Shown: positions 32,719 through 42,613, counted from the first letter of the stretch. The stretch is DNA of 46,308 nucleotides from CAMBRQ01 sp945870325 (GCF_050313795.1 NZ_JBNPMC010000029.1:1-46308); one strand, 5' to 3'. Notes: generated by a model from the sequence alone, not told the origin. A program made the numbers and translations.

Positions 32719-33936
32719 ATGGAAAAGATAATGAGAGCAGACAGAATGCAAAACGTACACTCTGATATCAGAGGACCATTATTCATGGAGGCAATGAAGA
32801 TGCAGGAGCAGGGCATCAATGTGCTGAAACTTAACACAGGCAATCCTGCGTCATTCGGCTTCGGTCTTCCGAAGAGTATCGAAAATGCTTTGAACCAACA
32901 TATCCAAGATGGAGTAGGATACTGTGATTTCAAAGGCATGCCGAAAGCAAGAACAGCCATCTGTGAATATGAGAAGACCAAAGGAATCAAAGAGATTACC
33001 CCGGATGATGTATTCATCGGTAACGGCGTCAGCGAAGTAGTATCATTTGCACTAATGCCATTATTAAATGATGGAGACGAGGTGCTTGTACCTTCTCCAA
33101 GTTATTCACTCTGGGGCAACTCCGTATATCTTGCCGGAGGAAAGCCAGTATTCTACACCTGTGATGAGAAAGCAGGCTGGTACCCGGATATTCAGGATAT
33201 CCGCTCCAAGATCACACCAAGAACCAAAGCCATGGTAATCATCAATCCGAACAATCCAACAGGTGTACTATATTCCAAAGAGATACTGATGGAACTAACT
33301 AAGGTTGCAAGAGAAGCCGGACTTTTGATCTTCGCAGATGAGATCTACGACCGCCTGGTCATGGACGGGCTTATCCACACTTCTCTCGCATCTCTTGCTG
33401 AAGATCTGCCGATCATCACACTGAACGGATTGTCCAAATCCCACTGCCTCTGCGGCTACCGCTGCGGATGGATGGTGATCAGCGGTCCAAGACATCTGAC
33501 AGAAGATTACAGACAGGGAATTATCCAGTTGACCTCTATGCGGCTTTGTGCCAACACGCTCGCACAGATCGTAATTCCGGCAGCACTTGAGGATATGGAG
33601 ACACCTGCATCTATGGTACGTCCGGGAGGAAGGATCTACGAACAGCGAGAAGCAACCGTTCGGAAACTGGAGAAGATTAACGGAATCTCATTCGTGAAGA
33701 ACAACAGCGCCTTTTATATTTTCCCAAAACTGGATGTAAAAAAATTCAACATCACGAATGACAAGCAATTCGCCCACGACCTGCTATATGCTACGAATAT
33801 CCTACTTGTGCCAGGAAGCGGATTCGACTGGAGCGAGCCGGATCACTTCCGAATCGTAATGCTTCCGGAAGCACATATGCTGGGAGATGCAGTCAGACGC
33901 ATGGGAGAATTCCTTGACGGATACAAACAAAAGTAA
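32719..33936 (+). CDS. PLP-dependent aminotransferase (class I/II, AlaA-like)
   Basis: A 405-residue fold-type I aminotransferase. The cofactor lysine is in LNGLSKSHCLCGYRCGW; INPNNPTG, FADEIYDRL and the C-terminal FRIVMLP carboxylate-binding Arg are present. Length and motifs resemble AlaA-type alanine/2-oxoglutarate aminotransferases. The frame runs back to 32605, but the N-terminus from 32719 (MEKIMRADRM) matches relatives and GGGG lies upstream. Divergent from the LysR gene. Substrate not certain. Confidence 0.88.
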   Translation: MEKIMRADRMQNVHSDIRGPLFMEAMKMQEQGINVLKLNTGNPASFGFGLPKSIENALNQHIQDGVGYCDFKGMPKARTAICEYEKTKGIKEITPDDVFIGNGVSEVVSFALMPLLNDGDEVLVPSPSYSLWGNSVYLAGGKPVFYTCDEKAGWYPDIQDIRSKITPRTKAMVIINPNNPTGVLYSKEILMELTKVAREAGLLIFADEIYDRLVMDGLIHTSLASLAEDLPIITLNGLSKSHCLCGYRCGWMVISGPRHLTEDYRQGIIQLTSMRLCANTLAQIVIPAALEDMETPASMVRPGGRIYEQREATVRKLEKINGISFVKNNSAFYIFPKLDVKKFNITNDKQFAHDLLYATNILLVPGSGFDWSEPDHFRIVMLPEAHMLGDAVRRMGEFLDGYKQK

Positions 33937-33972
33937 CTCTTAATCACAAACATAAACAATCTAATAGCATTC

Positions 33973-34037
33973 CAAAGACATACGCCCCTTGCCACAGTCA
34001 GTACATAATCACTGCCTGCGGCAAGGGGCGCACATCT
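33973..34037 (-). repeat. Hairpin element, left copy of a YitT-flanking pair
   Basis: A 65-nt element: flanks CAAAGACATAC and GCACATCT, a 10-bp stem GCCCCTTGCC/GGCAAGGGGC and an inner block CACTGCCTGC. Read on the minus strand the flanks also pair, with three G-U pairs that are A-C on the plus strand. A homologous element with different stem bases is at 35895-35965. It lies between the convergent aminotransferase and YitT genes and may also terminate one of them. Confidence 0.65.
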
Positions 34038-34083
34038 AGGTATCGTTAAACAAAAAATGTGATAACATCTCTTTCTATATAAA

Positions 34084-34941
34084 TCAAATTACACCTTTTC
34101 TACTATTCCATTCCCCTATCACTTCATTCACCGTACTAACCGTCACGAATGCAGTCGGATCAACCTGATGAATGAAAGACAATAATTTCCCATATTCACT
34201 CTTCTCAAGAATCGTCTCTATCTCCATGTGCTCCGCATGATCAAGCCCTCCATATGCCAGATACAGAGTCGCTCCCCTGTGCAGTTCTCTTACAATGTAT
34301 TCCTGAATCTCCTTATGTTTCTTAGAAAGTATACAGACTCTCTTACGAATCCGGAATCCATCACAGAACTGATCCAATACAATTCCATAGATGAATGTTC
34401 CCACCAGGCTGATCACCATCGTCTGCCTGTCATAGACCAGAATCGACATGAAAGAGATCAGGAACCCCACAACCGTGATACTCTTTCCCATCTTAAGCCC
34501 CAGATATTTATTCAGAAGTTTCGCAACAATATCAATCCCGCCGGAAGATGCATTCATGTTAAATAAGACCGCCTGCCCGGCACTGATCACCACCATAAAA
34601 CAAACCAGATCAATCACCAGATTTCCTGACAGAGATTCTACATTCGGCGTTAAGATCTCGAAGATTCTAAGATACATTGGAAGCATCAGAGATGCCAGCA
34701 CCGTCTTCACACCGAATTCCTTCCCGATGAACACATATCCGACAACCAGAAGCAACAGATTCAAGATGAATGTCAACGTCGATATCTTAAGCGGAATAAA
34801 ATTCGCCAGAACCATCACAAGCCCCGACAGACTCCCAAGCACCAGATCATTGGGCATCATCTCATAATACACAGCAGCAGACATCAGGAACATACCTGCC
34901 AGCATTAAGAAAAATTCTCTCATAGTTATCTTTGCTTTCAT
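34084..34941 (-). CDS. YitT family membrane protein (copy 1)
   Basis: A 285-residue protein: five to six spans in residues 1-190 with the family motif NMNASSGGIDIVAKLLNKY, then a cytosolic DUF2179 domain (HKEIQEYIVRELHRGATLYLA) at about 205-275. YitT proteins are widespread Firmicute membrane proteins of unknown transport or sensing role. It is followed 32 nt upstream by a second YitT gene on the same strand. Confidence 0.88.
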   Translation of the reverse strand: MKAKITMREFFLMLAGMFLMSAAVYYEMMPNDLVLGSLSGLVMVLANFIPLKISTLTFILNLLLLVVGYVFIGKEFGVKTVLASLMLPMYLRIFEILTPNVESLSGNLVIDLVCFMVVISAGQAVLFNMNASSGGIDIVAKLLNKYLGLKMGKSITVVGFLISFMSILVYDRQTMVISLVGTFIYGIVLDQFCDGFRIRKRVCILSKKHKEIQEYIVRELHRGATLYLAYGGLDHAEHMEIETILEKSEYGKLLSFIHQVDPTAFVTVSTVNEVIGEWNSRKGVI

Positions 34942-34972
34942 GAATCATACTCCTTTAAAAACCAATCTCCTG

Positions 34973-35833
34973 CTAATTGCCACCCCGGAATCCATTTCCT
35001 ATAATCTCGCTGCTGTTCGTAATCATCATAAACGCCTGCCCGTCTATTCCATGAACGAAATTCCGAAGTTTCACAGCCTGTCCTCTGTTCACCACCGTCA
35101 GTATCACCGTCTTATCCTTGTGGGAATAAGATCCTTCAGCATGATATACCGTCGCACTGTGATTCAGTTCCTTATGGATAAAATCACAGATCGGCTGCGG
35201 ATTCTCCGATACGATTGTAAAATATTTGCACAGATTCAGACTCTCAATCACCGTATCAACGAAGAATGATTTCGCCAGGAAACCTGTCATAGAGAACAAT
35301 CCGATCGTCGCTCCATATACCCAGAATGAAAGAATCACCACGCAAAAATCTGTGATCAAGAGAGCCTTTCCGATCTGAATACTCGTATATTTCTTCAGAA
35401 TCAAAGCAATAATGTCCGTTCCGCCGCTAGACGCATCCATATTGAAGAATACTGCTGAGCAAGCTGCCGCAAGTAAGAATGCAAATACAAGTTCCAGAAG
35501 CGGCTGATCTGTAAGCGGTCCCTCGAACGGGAAGAGGTATTGTACTGCCTCCAGTTCCGCACTGCAAAGAAGACTTACATACACCGACTTTACACCGAAT
35601 TCTTTCCCCAGTACGATGAAACCAACAATCAATAGAACAATATTAATAACGAATGCATATGTATTCGCTGTTCCCCCGAACATACCGCTTAAAAGAACAG
35701 AAAAACCTGATACACCGCCAAACGTAAAATGATTCGGGAATTTGAACACATAGTCAGCGAATACCAGCACAGTCGTTATCAGCGTCAATATTGTGTATTC
35801 CTTGAGTATCCTCCCCTTATTCTTCTTATTCAT
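34973..35833 (-). CDS. YitT family membrane protein (copy 2)
   Basis: A 286-residue paralogue of its neighbour with the same layout: spans, NMDASSGGTDIIALILKKY, and a DUF2179 domain (PQPICDFIHKELNHSATVYHA). I choose the ATG at 35833 because GGAGGTAA precedes it; the frame extends 12 codons further. It is transcribed first of the pair. The two genes are bracketed by related hairpin elements. Substrate unknown. Confidence 0.87.
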   Translation of the reverse strand: MNKKNKGRILKEYTILTLITTVLVFADYVFKFPNHFTFGGVSGFSVLLSGMFGGTANTYAFVINIVLLIVGFIVLGKEFGVKSVYVSLLCSAELEAVQYLFPFEGPLTDQPLLELVFAFLLAAACSAVFFNMDASSGGTDIIALILKKYTSIQIGKALLITDFCVVILSFWVYGATIGLFSMTGFLAKSFFVDTVIESLNLCKYFTIVSENPQPICDFIHKELNHSATVYHAEGSYSHKDKTVILTVVNRGQAVKLRNFVHGIDGQAFMMITNSSEIIGNGFRGGN

Positions 35834-35894
35834 CCGTCTATTACCTCCATATCTAATGTATTGACACACCTTACTCTAATCTTCCTTACAAGAA

Positions 35895-35965
35895 CAAAGA
35901 CATACTCCTCCTGCAGCACTCAGCAGATTGTCATATCCACTGCCTGCCACAGGAGGAGCACATCT
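35895..35965 (-). repeat. Hairpin element, right copy of a YitT-flanking pair
   Basis: A 71-nt element sharing CAAAGACATAC, CACTGCCTGC and GCACATCT with the copy at 33973-34037, but with stem TCCTCCTG/CAGGAGGA instead of GCCCCTTGCC/GGCAAGGGGC. Sequence differs and pairing is kept. It lies between the pepP stop and the start of YitT copy 2. Confidence 0.65.
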
Positions 35966-35995
35966 CACTGAAGGGTAGAATTCAAACGTGAGAAA

Positions 35996-37783
35996 TTAAA
36001 TTTCTCTGGTATATTGTCTTAGCCAATTCTGTTCTTCCTCATTCAGATGAGGAGCAACCTTCTCATAAACCAATTTGTGATAATCATTCAACAATTTTTT
36101 GTCTTCCGCGGACATCATATCCGGATTCAATGCATCCAGATCCATCGGGATATAGGTAATCGGTTCGAAATACATGAATTGTCCATATTCATTCTTCTCC
36201 CCTTTACATACCAGCAGTTCATTCTCCAGACGCACACCATGGGAACCTTCAATATAGATACCCGGCTCATCTGTAATTACCATACCCTCTTCAAACTGGT
36301 GGGTCTCGCCCGCTCTGTATCTCCACCGGAATCCTGTCGGGCTTTCGTGGATATTCAGCAGATATCCCACGCCATGACCGGTTCCATGATTAAAGTTGAT
36401 TCCCCGATCCCAGAATGGTTTTCTTGCCAGAATATCCAGATTCATACCGTTACAGCCCTCTAAAAACTTCGCACTTGCAAGCTGAAGATTACTGATTGCT
36501 ACCAGTGTAAAATGGTCCTTCATGATCTGCGGAACTTCCCCCAAGGCATAAGTTCTGGTCACATCAGTAGACCCTTCATAGAATCCGGCACCTGTATCCG
36601 TAAGGAAGAGATTACCCTCCTTTAACTCTACATCCGTCTCAGGTGAAGACGTGTAATGGCAGAGCGCACAATGTTCCCCGAAAGATGAGATTGGCTCGAA
36701 ACTTGGACGGATGAAATTCCCCAGCTCTTCACGGAATTCATCTAACTTATCAGATGCACTCATCTCCGTAATCTTCATCTTTCCAACATTTTCTTTCAGC
36801 CACTTCATGAATCTAACATGTGCCACACTGTCCTTAATCTGCGCTTTACGGATATTCTCAATCTCCACCGGATTCTTCATCGCTTTAAACAGTATCTCCG
36901 GATTCTGCTTCTCTACTTTCTTCACATGTTCCGGAATATTGCTGTAAAGAGCATAATTTAATTTTGATGGATCAATCAGCAGTACTTCTTCATCTCCTAA
37001 GTTCTTAATATCTTCATAAATATCATTATAAGGATGAAGAAGAACACCGTCTGCTGCAAATGCCTGTTTCATTTCTGTGCTTAATTTTGCTTCATTGATA
37101 TACAGATGTACCCCATCCATCGTAATCAACGCATAAGAAAGCACCAGTGGGAAGAATTCAATATCATTTCCACGCATATTCAATGTCCAGCAGATATCAT
37201 CCAGCGTTGTAACTACATGTGCTGTTGCGCCGCATTCCTTCATGAATTCGCGGATTCTCTTTAACTTGCTCTCTGTTGCTTCCCCTGTATACTGGATATC
37301 CAGAGCAAATGCCGGTTCTTCTGATAATACCGGGCGATCTTCCCACACTTGATCAATTAAGTCATAACCATATTTAACGCCTGCATTCTTCCCAGTTGCT
37401 ATCTTCTCGTATTCCTGGCCTTCTCCCATAGCCACGACACGTCCATCGAATCCCAGCACACCGTTCTCCGGAATAACATCCTTAAGATATGCCGTCAGTT
37501 CAGGTACTCCCGGTTCACCCATCTTCATCAGTTCTACCGTTGACCCTTCCAACTGTGCTGCCGCCTGGATAAAGTATCTTCCGTCCGTCCACAGGCGTGC
37601 TTCCGTCATTGTGATCACTGCCGTCCCTGCAGAGCCCGAAAAGCCTGTAATAAACTTTCTTGCTTTAAAATGTTCTCCAACATATTCGCTCTGATGGAAG
37701 TCAGCAGTCGGAACCACATAGACATCTATCTCATGTTCTTTCATTAATTCACGTAATCTTACGATCCTCTCACATACCTTCAT
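35996..37783 (-). CDS. pepP: Xaa-Pro aminopeptidase, M24B
   Basis: A 595-residue metallopeptidase releasing N-terminal residues before proline. Two creatinase-type N domains (residues 1-310) precede the M24 domain. Metal ligands are seen in FLTDTGAGFYEGSTDVTRT, the HGTGHGVGYLLNIHE segment, DEPGIYIEG and RLENELLV. The three-domain length matches eukaryote-like PepP forms. It lacks a signal peptide, so acts on imported peptides. A POT peptide transporter gene lies directly upstream and an M18 aminopeptidase gene beyond that. Confidence 0.93.
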   Translation of the reverse strand: MKVCERIVRLRELMKEHEIDVYVVPTADFHQSEYVGEHFKARKFITGFSGSAGTAVITMTEARLWTDGRYFIQAAAQLEGSTVELMKMGEPGVPELTAYLKDVIPENGVLGFDGRVVAMGEGQEYEKIATGKNAGVKYGYDLIDQVWEDRPVLSEEPAFALDIQYTGEATESKLKRIREFMKECGATAHVVTTLDDICWTLNMRGNDIEFFPLVLSYALITMDGVHLYINEAKLSTEMKQAFAADGVLLHPYNDIYEDIKNLGDEEVLLIDPSKLNYALYSNIPEHVKKVEKQNPEILFKAMKNPVEIENIRKAQIKDSVAHVRFMKWLKENVGKMKITEMSASDKLDEFREELGNFIRPSFEPISSFGEHCALCHYTSSPETDVELKEGNLFLTDTGAGFYEGSTDVTRTYALGEVPQIMKDHFTLVAISNLQLASAKFLEGCNGMNLDILARKPFWDRGINFNHGTGHGVGYLLNIHESPTGFRWRYRAGETHQFEEGMVITDEPGIYIEGSHGVRLENELLVCKGEKNEYGQFMYFEPITYIPMDLDALNPDMMSAEDKKLLNDYHKLVYEKVAPHLNEEEQNWLRQYTREI

Positions 37784-37821
37784 ATATAGCCTCCCAAAGT
37801 CAGATACTTATTATTCTCTTC

Positions 37822-39171
37822 TTAATCTACCAATGCCGCTAATCTCTTATCCAAAGCAATCATGATTACTGCTGCCACGAAGGACACAATTGCTACTCCG
37901 ATACAAGCAACTTTGAATTCGATATTTCCGCCGAATAAGATTCCATATACAGGACCATAACTCTTTGCAGCGATGAATGTCGCAAATCCCCACATAGACA
38001 TCATCAATGCCAGATAACGGCTTGGTGAATACTTACTGATGAAGGAGTGACCAAGTGGAGAGAAGAACATCTCGCCAAGTGTCAGAAGGAATGCAAATAT
38101 GATCAGCCACAACACGCTTGCCTTCTCGCCGCCACGCACAATATCGATTACAGCGTAGAAGAGATATCCAACACCAATGATTGCGATGCCAAGACCTGTC
38201 TTGCGGAACAGGCTCATGTCTCCCTGCGGTCTTGCCGCCAGTTTCTTCCACAATGCAGCGGTAATCGGTCCCAATACAACACAGAAGAAGGAGTTCGCAG
38301 CATCAAACCATGTAGATGGTACTTCATAACCTGCAACTACCCAGTTCATATTCTCTGCCCAATAGAAGTATACCGGCATATATCCCAGATACCAGAAGAT
38401 CCAGAATACGATTGAGAACAGAGATGCAATCAGAATCGCTCCGATACGTTTCTTCTCAATAGTTGTCATAGGCTGTTTCTTGCCTTTTTCTTCTTTCTTC
38501 TTCGCTTCCGCCTCAAGTTCTTCCTTCGTCAGAGTCTTCTTAAATGGAAGTTTTCCAACCTCACCAAGACGCGGCCAGCACACGAAGACATACCAGAGAG
38601 CGCCAAGCACCATCACCAGACCAGCCAACTTAAAGCATGGTGCGAATCCAAGTACTTCACCTTTGGCAAATACATCCTTATACAGAATACCTACTAAGAA
38701 TGTTCCGATGAACGCACCCACATTAACCAGGGTATAACGCATAGAGAATGCCGGGTCCATCTGAGCCTTATCCGTAATAACACGTCCGATAATCGCTCCA
38801 TTCTTGAATAGCGCAAGTCCAAGGCTGACGAAGAAAATCATAAGATAAACACCCGTAGCGCTGGTTGCAATTCCACCCATAAAATATCCAACACCTGCAA
38901 TTACCATACCAAGCGGAGTTGTGTATTTTGCTCCAACATATCTGTCAACAATTACTGCACCAAAAAGTGGCAATAAATAAGAGAATGCTGTCAGATTGGA
39001 CTGCATGTTCGCCGCCACCGTATCTGAGAGTCCAAGTCCTCCTGTTGCAACTGTTGCAGTTACAAATATCAAAATCAATGAACGTCCCAAATAGTATGAC
39101 AGACGTTCGAATATCTCTGTGCCTGCGCACAGCCAAAATGCTATTGGAAATCCTTTTTTCTTTGTTTCCAT
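37822..39171 (-). CDS. POT/PTR family proton-coupled peptide transporter
   Basis: A 449-residue MFS protein of about twelve spans. The N-terminus has the POT signature E-x-F-E-R (GTEIFERLSYYLGRS), and a central cytoplasmic loop is highly charged (EAEAKKKEEKGKKQ). POT carriers import di- and tripeptides with protons. It lies between genes for PepP and the M18 aminopeptidase, all on the minus strand with short gaps, so uptake and cleavage are probably co-expressed. Confidence 0.88.
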   Translation of the reverse strand: METKKKGFPIAFWLCAGTEIFERLSYYLGRSLILIFVTATVATGGLGLSDTVAANMQSNLTAFSYLLPLFGAVIVDRYVGAKYTTPLGMVIAGVGYFMGGIATSATGVYLMIFFVSLGLALFKNGAIIGRVITDKAQMDPAFSMRYTLVNVGAFIGTFLVGILYKDVFAKGEVLGFAPCFKLAGLVMVLGALWYVFVCWPRLGEVGKLPFKKTLTKEELEAEAKKKEEKGKKQPMTTIEKKRIGAILIASLFSIVFWIFWYLGYMPVYFYWAENMNWVVAGYEVPSTWFDAANSFFCVVLGPITAALWKKLAARPQGDMSLFRKTGLGIAIIGVGYLFYAVIDIVRGGEKASVLWLIIFAFLLTLGEMFFSPLGHSFISKYSPSRYLALMMSMWGFATFIAAKSYGPVYGILFGGNIEFKVACIGVAIVSFVAAVIMIALDKRLAALVD

Positions 39172-39204
39172 CGTTTTTTCCTCTCTTCTTCTATCTCATT
39201 TCCT

Positions 39205-40605
39205 TTATTTCATATCTTTTAAGAATGCCTTGTATCCCTTATATGCTTCATAGATATCTGCCTTGCTCGTCACCTCATACGGCGCATGCATAGACAATAC
39301 AGCCACACCACTATCAATCACATTCATTCCATAATTCGCCATGATGTAAGCAATGGTTCCGCCGCCGCCAAGGTCAACCCTTCCCATCTCAGCAGTCTGG
39401 AATCCGACTCCACTCTCATCCATTACCTGACGGATCTTCGCAATATACTCAGCATTCGCATCATTACTGTTATTCTTTCCTCTGCTTCCGGTGAATTTAT
39501 TAAATACCAGTCCTTTTCCAAAATATGCCGTATTTTTCTTCTCGAATGCGTCTGCATATAACGGATCAAAAGCAGCGCTTACATCAGAAGACAGCATATA
39601 AGAATTACGCAGCGTACGTCTTACTTTCAGAGAATCTCCATCCATCGTAAGTGCCATAACTTCTGCTACTGCATCTTCGAAGAATCTGGAATGCATACCG
39701 GTCGCTCCCACGCTTCCGATCTCTTCTTTGTCGACCAGGATACAGCAGCTTGTACGCTCCGGAACTTCTGTCTCTAACATGGCAAATAAAGAAGTAAATG
39801 CACATACTCTGTCATCCTGTCCGTAACCAAGGATCATGCTTCTGTCTAATCCACAGTCTCTTGCCTTTCCAGCCGGTACAATCTCCAGTTCCGCAGATAA
39901 GAAATCTTCCTCATCCATGTCATAATTTTCTTTCAGAAATTGAAGAACGGCTGCTTTCACCAGTTCTTTCTCTTCTTTCTGAAGTTCTTCCTCACCAGTA
40001 AGAGGCTTGGTACCAACAAGAAGATCCAGACCTTCGCCTTCAACGACTACGCTGGCTTTCTTCTCCATCTGCTCCTGCGCAATATGTATCAGAAGATCTG
40101 AGATTACCAATACCGGATCTTCTTCCTTCTCGCCAATCACAATATTCTGTACGGTTCCGTCCTTCTTCACTACAGTTCCATGAATTGCAAGCGGAATTGT
40201 AACCCACTGATATTTCTTGATACCGCCATAGTAATGAGTATCCAGATATGCCATCTCGCTCTCCTCATACAATGGATTCTGCTTCACATCCATTCTTGGA
40301 GAATCCACATGCGCTCCAAGGATATTCATTCCCTTGTCCAATGGCTGTGTACCAATCTGGAACATCACAAGCGCTTTCCCCATACAGTCAGCATAGACTT
40401 TATCCCCTGCTTCCAGTCTTGTGCCTTCTGCAATGCAATCCTCTAATCTCTTGTAGCCCCATGCTTTTGCCATCTCGATTCCAAGGCTTACACATTCACG
40501 CTCTGTCTTTGCAAGATTCAGACATTCTTTATACCTTTCACTTAACTGCTCTAACTCTTCGCTCTGAGTTTCTGTGTACTGCTTCCACATATTCTTTCTC
40601 TTCAT
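39205..40605 (-). CDS. apeB: M18 family aminopeptidase
   Basis: A 466-residue zinc aminopeptidase of the aspartyl aminopeptidase family. Metal ligands are in GAHVDSPRMD, VDKEEIGSVGATGM, DVSAAFDP and the C-terminal SMHAPYEVTSKADIYE. It removes N-terminal residues in the cytosol. First gene of the apeB-POT-pepP unit. AGGAGGAGA precedes the ATG. A 190-bp AT-rich region separates it from the LysR gene. Confidence 0.92.
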   Translation of the reverse strand: MKRKNMWKQYTETQSEELEQLSERYKECLNLAKTERECVSLGIEMAKAWGYKRLEDCIAEGTRLEAGDKVYADCMGKALVMFQIGTQPLDKGMNILGAHVDSPRMDVKQNPLYEESEMAYLDTHYYGGIKKYQWVTIPLAIHGTVVKKDGTVQNIVIGEKEEDPVLVISDLLIHIAQEQMEKKASVVVEGEGLDLLVGTKPLTGEEELQKEEKELVKAAVLQFLKENYDMDEEDFLSAELEIVPAGKARDCGLDRSMILGYGQDDRVCAFTSLFAMLETEVPERTSCCILVDKEEIGSVGATGMHSRFFEDAVAEVMALTMDGDSLKVRRTLRNSYMLSSDVSAAFDPLYADAFEKKNTAYFGKGLVFNKFTGSRGKNNSNDANAEYIAKIRQVMDESGVGFQTAEMGRVDLGGGGTIAYIMANYGMNVIDSGVAVLSMHAPYEVTSKADIYEAYKGYKAFLKDMK

Positions 40606-40753
40606 CTTCTCTCCTCCTTTGTTCTCAAGCAGTTCCTACCTCGGATTGTATCTCTATATCTCCACAATTACAAACGAGAAAAACGAATAGGTATATGAGA
40701 AAAACTTATGTTTCAAGAAAACACTTGACATGCTAATCTTTGATTTTTCAACA

Positions 40754-40783
40754 CAAAAAAATCGGTCACAAGAGTGACCGATA
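40754..40783 (-). terminator. Terminator of the LysR/GntR gene pair
   Basis: Perfect arms ATCGGTCAC/GTGACCGAT with a 4-nt loop; the minus strand continues with seven T. Confidence 0.9.
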
Positions 40784-40791
40784 AGATATTC

Positions 40792-41670
40792 TTATACTGT
40801 TAAAATATGCTGAAGTTCTTCCAACACCTGTTTTACTTTCCTTTTATTCCTTTTCTTCTTATAGAATGCCTTAATAACACAAGTGGCATCATATTCCGGC
40901 AGCGTGCGGATTTCTCCATCACAATACGAAAAATAGTAACTGTCTGCCAAAGCATATCCGTCATTGAATTCCACTTTAAGTTTCATCGTATCTACATTAT
41001 CAATACGCTCAATACCATGACTGATTAGTCTAAATTCCTCTGATTCGCCATCCTGCATACTGCACAGATATGACTGTGTCCCATAACGGGTATAACGTTC
41101 CAGATCCTTTACAGTGAAATCTGATATCTTTCGAAGTGAAGAATTTATACCATAATATATGCCTATCCTGTTCCTGCTGACTTCTAATTCTTCTATCTCT
41201 TCATTCTTATCCGGATGATCCATTCCATACCCTACATAAATATCCAGCGAATTTTCCTTCAGCATCTTACTGCCTATATAAGAATCCACTTTACTGAACC
41301 GTAACTCATTCTCCGAATAATGCTGATCCATAAGTTCCTGCATCTTCAGCCAGAACAGTTTGTTAATGGAACTATCGATTCCAATACGAATCTCATATTT
41401 TTCCTTCAGTTCTTCAATCTCCTGAAACATCTGATCATTCAATTCCAGCATTTCACGCGCTCTGTCATAGACAACCTGCCCTAATTCGGTCAGATAGATC
41501 TTACCATTCCCACGTTCAATTAACTTACCTCCTACACTCTTCTCAAGTGAAGAGATCTGCTGGCTGATAGCCGTCTGCGTTACGTAATTCTTAATTCCTG
41601 CTTTTGTAAAACTCTTGCTGTCAACCACATCAACAAAATACTTATATTTCCAAAGACTCATTATCTGCAT
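40792..41670 (-). CDS. LysR family regulator of the peptide locus
   Basis: A 292-residue LysR protein: helix-turn-helix at residues 5-65 (SFTKAGIKNYVTQTAISQQISSLEKSVGGKLIER) and a divergent effector domain with many charged residues. It overlaps the GntR gene by 29 bp, an uncommon pairing of two regulators in one transcript. It probably controls the neighbouring aminopeptidase or transporter genes (inference from position). Start may be the ATG at 41670 or at 41661. Confidence 0.87.
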   Translation of the reverse strand: MQIMSLWKYKYFVDVVDSKSFTKAGIKNYVTQTAISQQISSLEKSVGGKLIERGNGKIYLTELGQVVYDRAREMLELNDQMFQEIEELKEKYEIRIGIDSSINKLFWLKMQELMDQHYSENELRFSKVDSYIGSKMLKENSLDIYVGYGMDHPDKNEEIEELEVSRNRIGIYYGINSSLRKISDFTVKDLERYTRYGTQSYLCSMQDGESEEFRLISHGIERIDNVDTMKLKVEFNDGYALADSYYFSYCDGEIRTLPEYDATCVIKAFYKKKRNKRKVKQVLEELQHILTV

Positions 41671-42313
41671 GACCTTCTTTCAAAAGTCTTCTGATGGTCA
41701 ACATATAATGATCTGTAATCGCCTGCTTAATTGTCTCCACATCGCGTGTACGACAAGCATCCACTACTTTCTTATGAATCGGATATTGACGATCTGTAAC
41801 TGCCTTCCTATCACCAAGACCAGCATAGCAACTCATATAATTCCCATAACTCAAATCCTGCCAGACTTTCGTCAATCGTCCAAATCCTGCCTTCTCGACA
41901 ATGATCTGGTGCAGCATGTCGTCATAATAAACCACCTTCTCATAGTCTTCCTCTTCCAATGTCTTCATTGCTTCCAGAACAGCATCCATCTTCGCAATCT
42001 CTTCATCCGTAAACTGCCCTTCATAGGACTCCACTGCAAGAATCTCATAACTCGAGCGGATAAGATAGATCTCATATATGTCTTCCAGTGTAACTTCTTT
42101 TACCGAGCAGCCCACATTCCTGGTATATTCAATCATACCCTCCTGCTCCAGCTGCCTCAACGCTTCTCTGATCGGCCCACGGCTGACTCCCAGTTCATCT
42201 GACAAATCCTGTTCAATAATACGCATCCCCGGTGTCAGTTCCTGATTCAATATCTTAAGCCGAATCTCCTCTACTACATTCTCACGTAATGTTTTATATG
42301 ATAATTTTCCCAT
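41642..42313 (-). CDS. GntR family regulator, FCD subfamily
   Basis: A 223-residue FadR-type GntR protein: winged helix at about residues 8-75 (IIEQDLSDELGVSRGPIREALRQLEQEGMI) and an all-helical FCD domain (DDMLHQIIVEKAGFGRL, DACRTRDVETIKQAITDHY) with the Asp/His residues that bind a metal and a carboxylate ligand. Divergent from the M42 gene, with which it shares a 300-bp intergenic region carrying a palindrome. Confidence 0.9.
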   Translation of the reverse strand: MGKLSYKTLRENVVEEIRLKILNQELTPGMRIIEQDLSDELGVSRGPIREALRQLEQEGMIEYTRNVGCSVKEVTLEDIYEIYLIRSSYEILAVESYEGQFTDEEIAKMDAVLEAMKTLEEEDYEKVVYYDDMLHQIIVEKAGFGRLTKVWQDLSYGNYMSCYAGLGDRKAVTDRQYPIHKKVVDACRTRDVETIKQAITDHYMLTIRRLLKEGHADNESLEI

Positions 42314-42613
42314 AATGTTTCCTTTTCCTTATTATTATAAATTAGTCATAGCCAGTACTATTATTCTATCACAGTCGGTGTAAGTTCGGAAACACTTCTA
42401 TGAAAAATTACAATTTACATATTGCCTTTACAGAATAGACAACATATATACTTATATATTCTATTTTCATCCCCTATCAAATTATATTTTTTTGATATAA
42501 GACTTGATTTTTCATACTGTTTATTGTAGATTGTTAACAATAAGTGTTTTCTATAATATACCATATCATTTCACCAATTGCAACAATAAAATTATAATTT
42601 AGGAGGTTTTATT
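42314..42613. promoter_or_regulatory. Intergenic region with candidate GntR operator
   Basis: AT-rich 300 bp between divergent genes. It contains a 12-bp perfect palindrome ATTGTTAACAAT (42530-42541), close to the TNGTNNNACNA form bound by FadR-type regulators, 14 nt before TATAAT (42552-42560 region) that could be the -10 of the M42 gene. I see no RNA gene. Confidence 0.4.
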
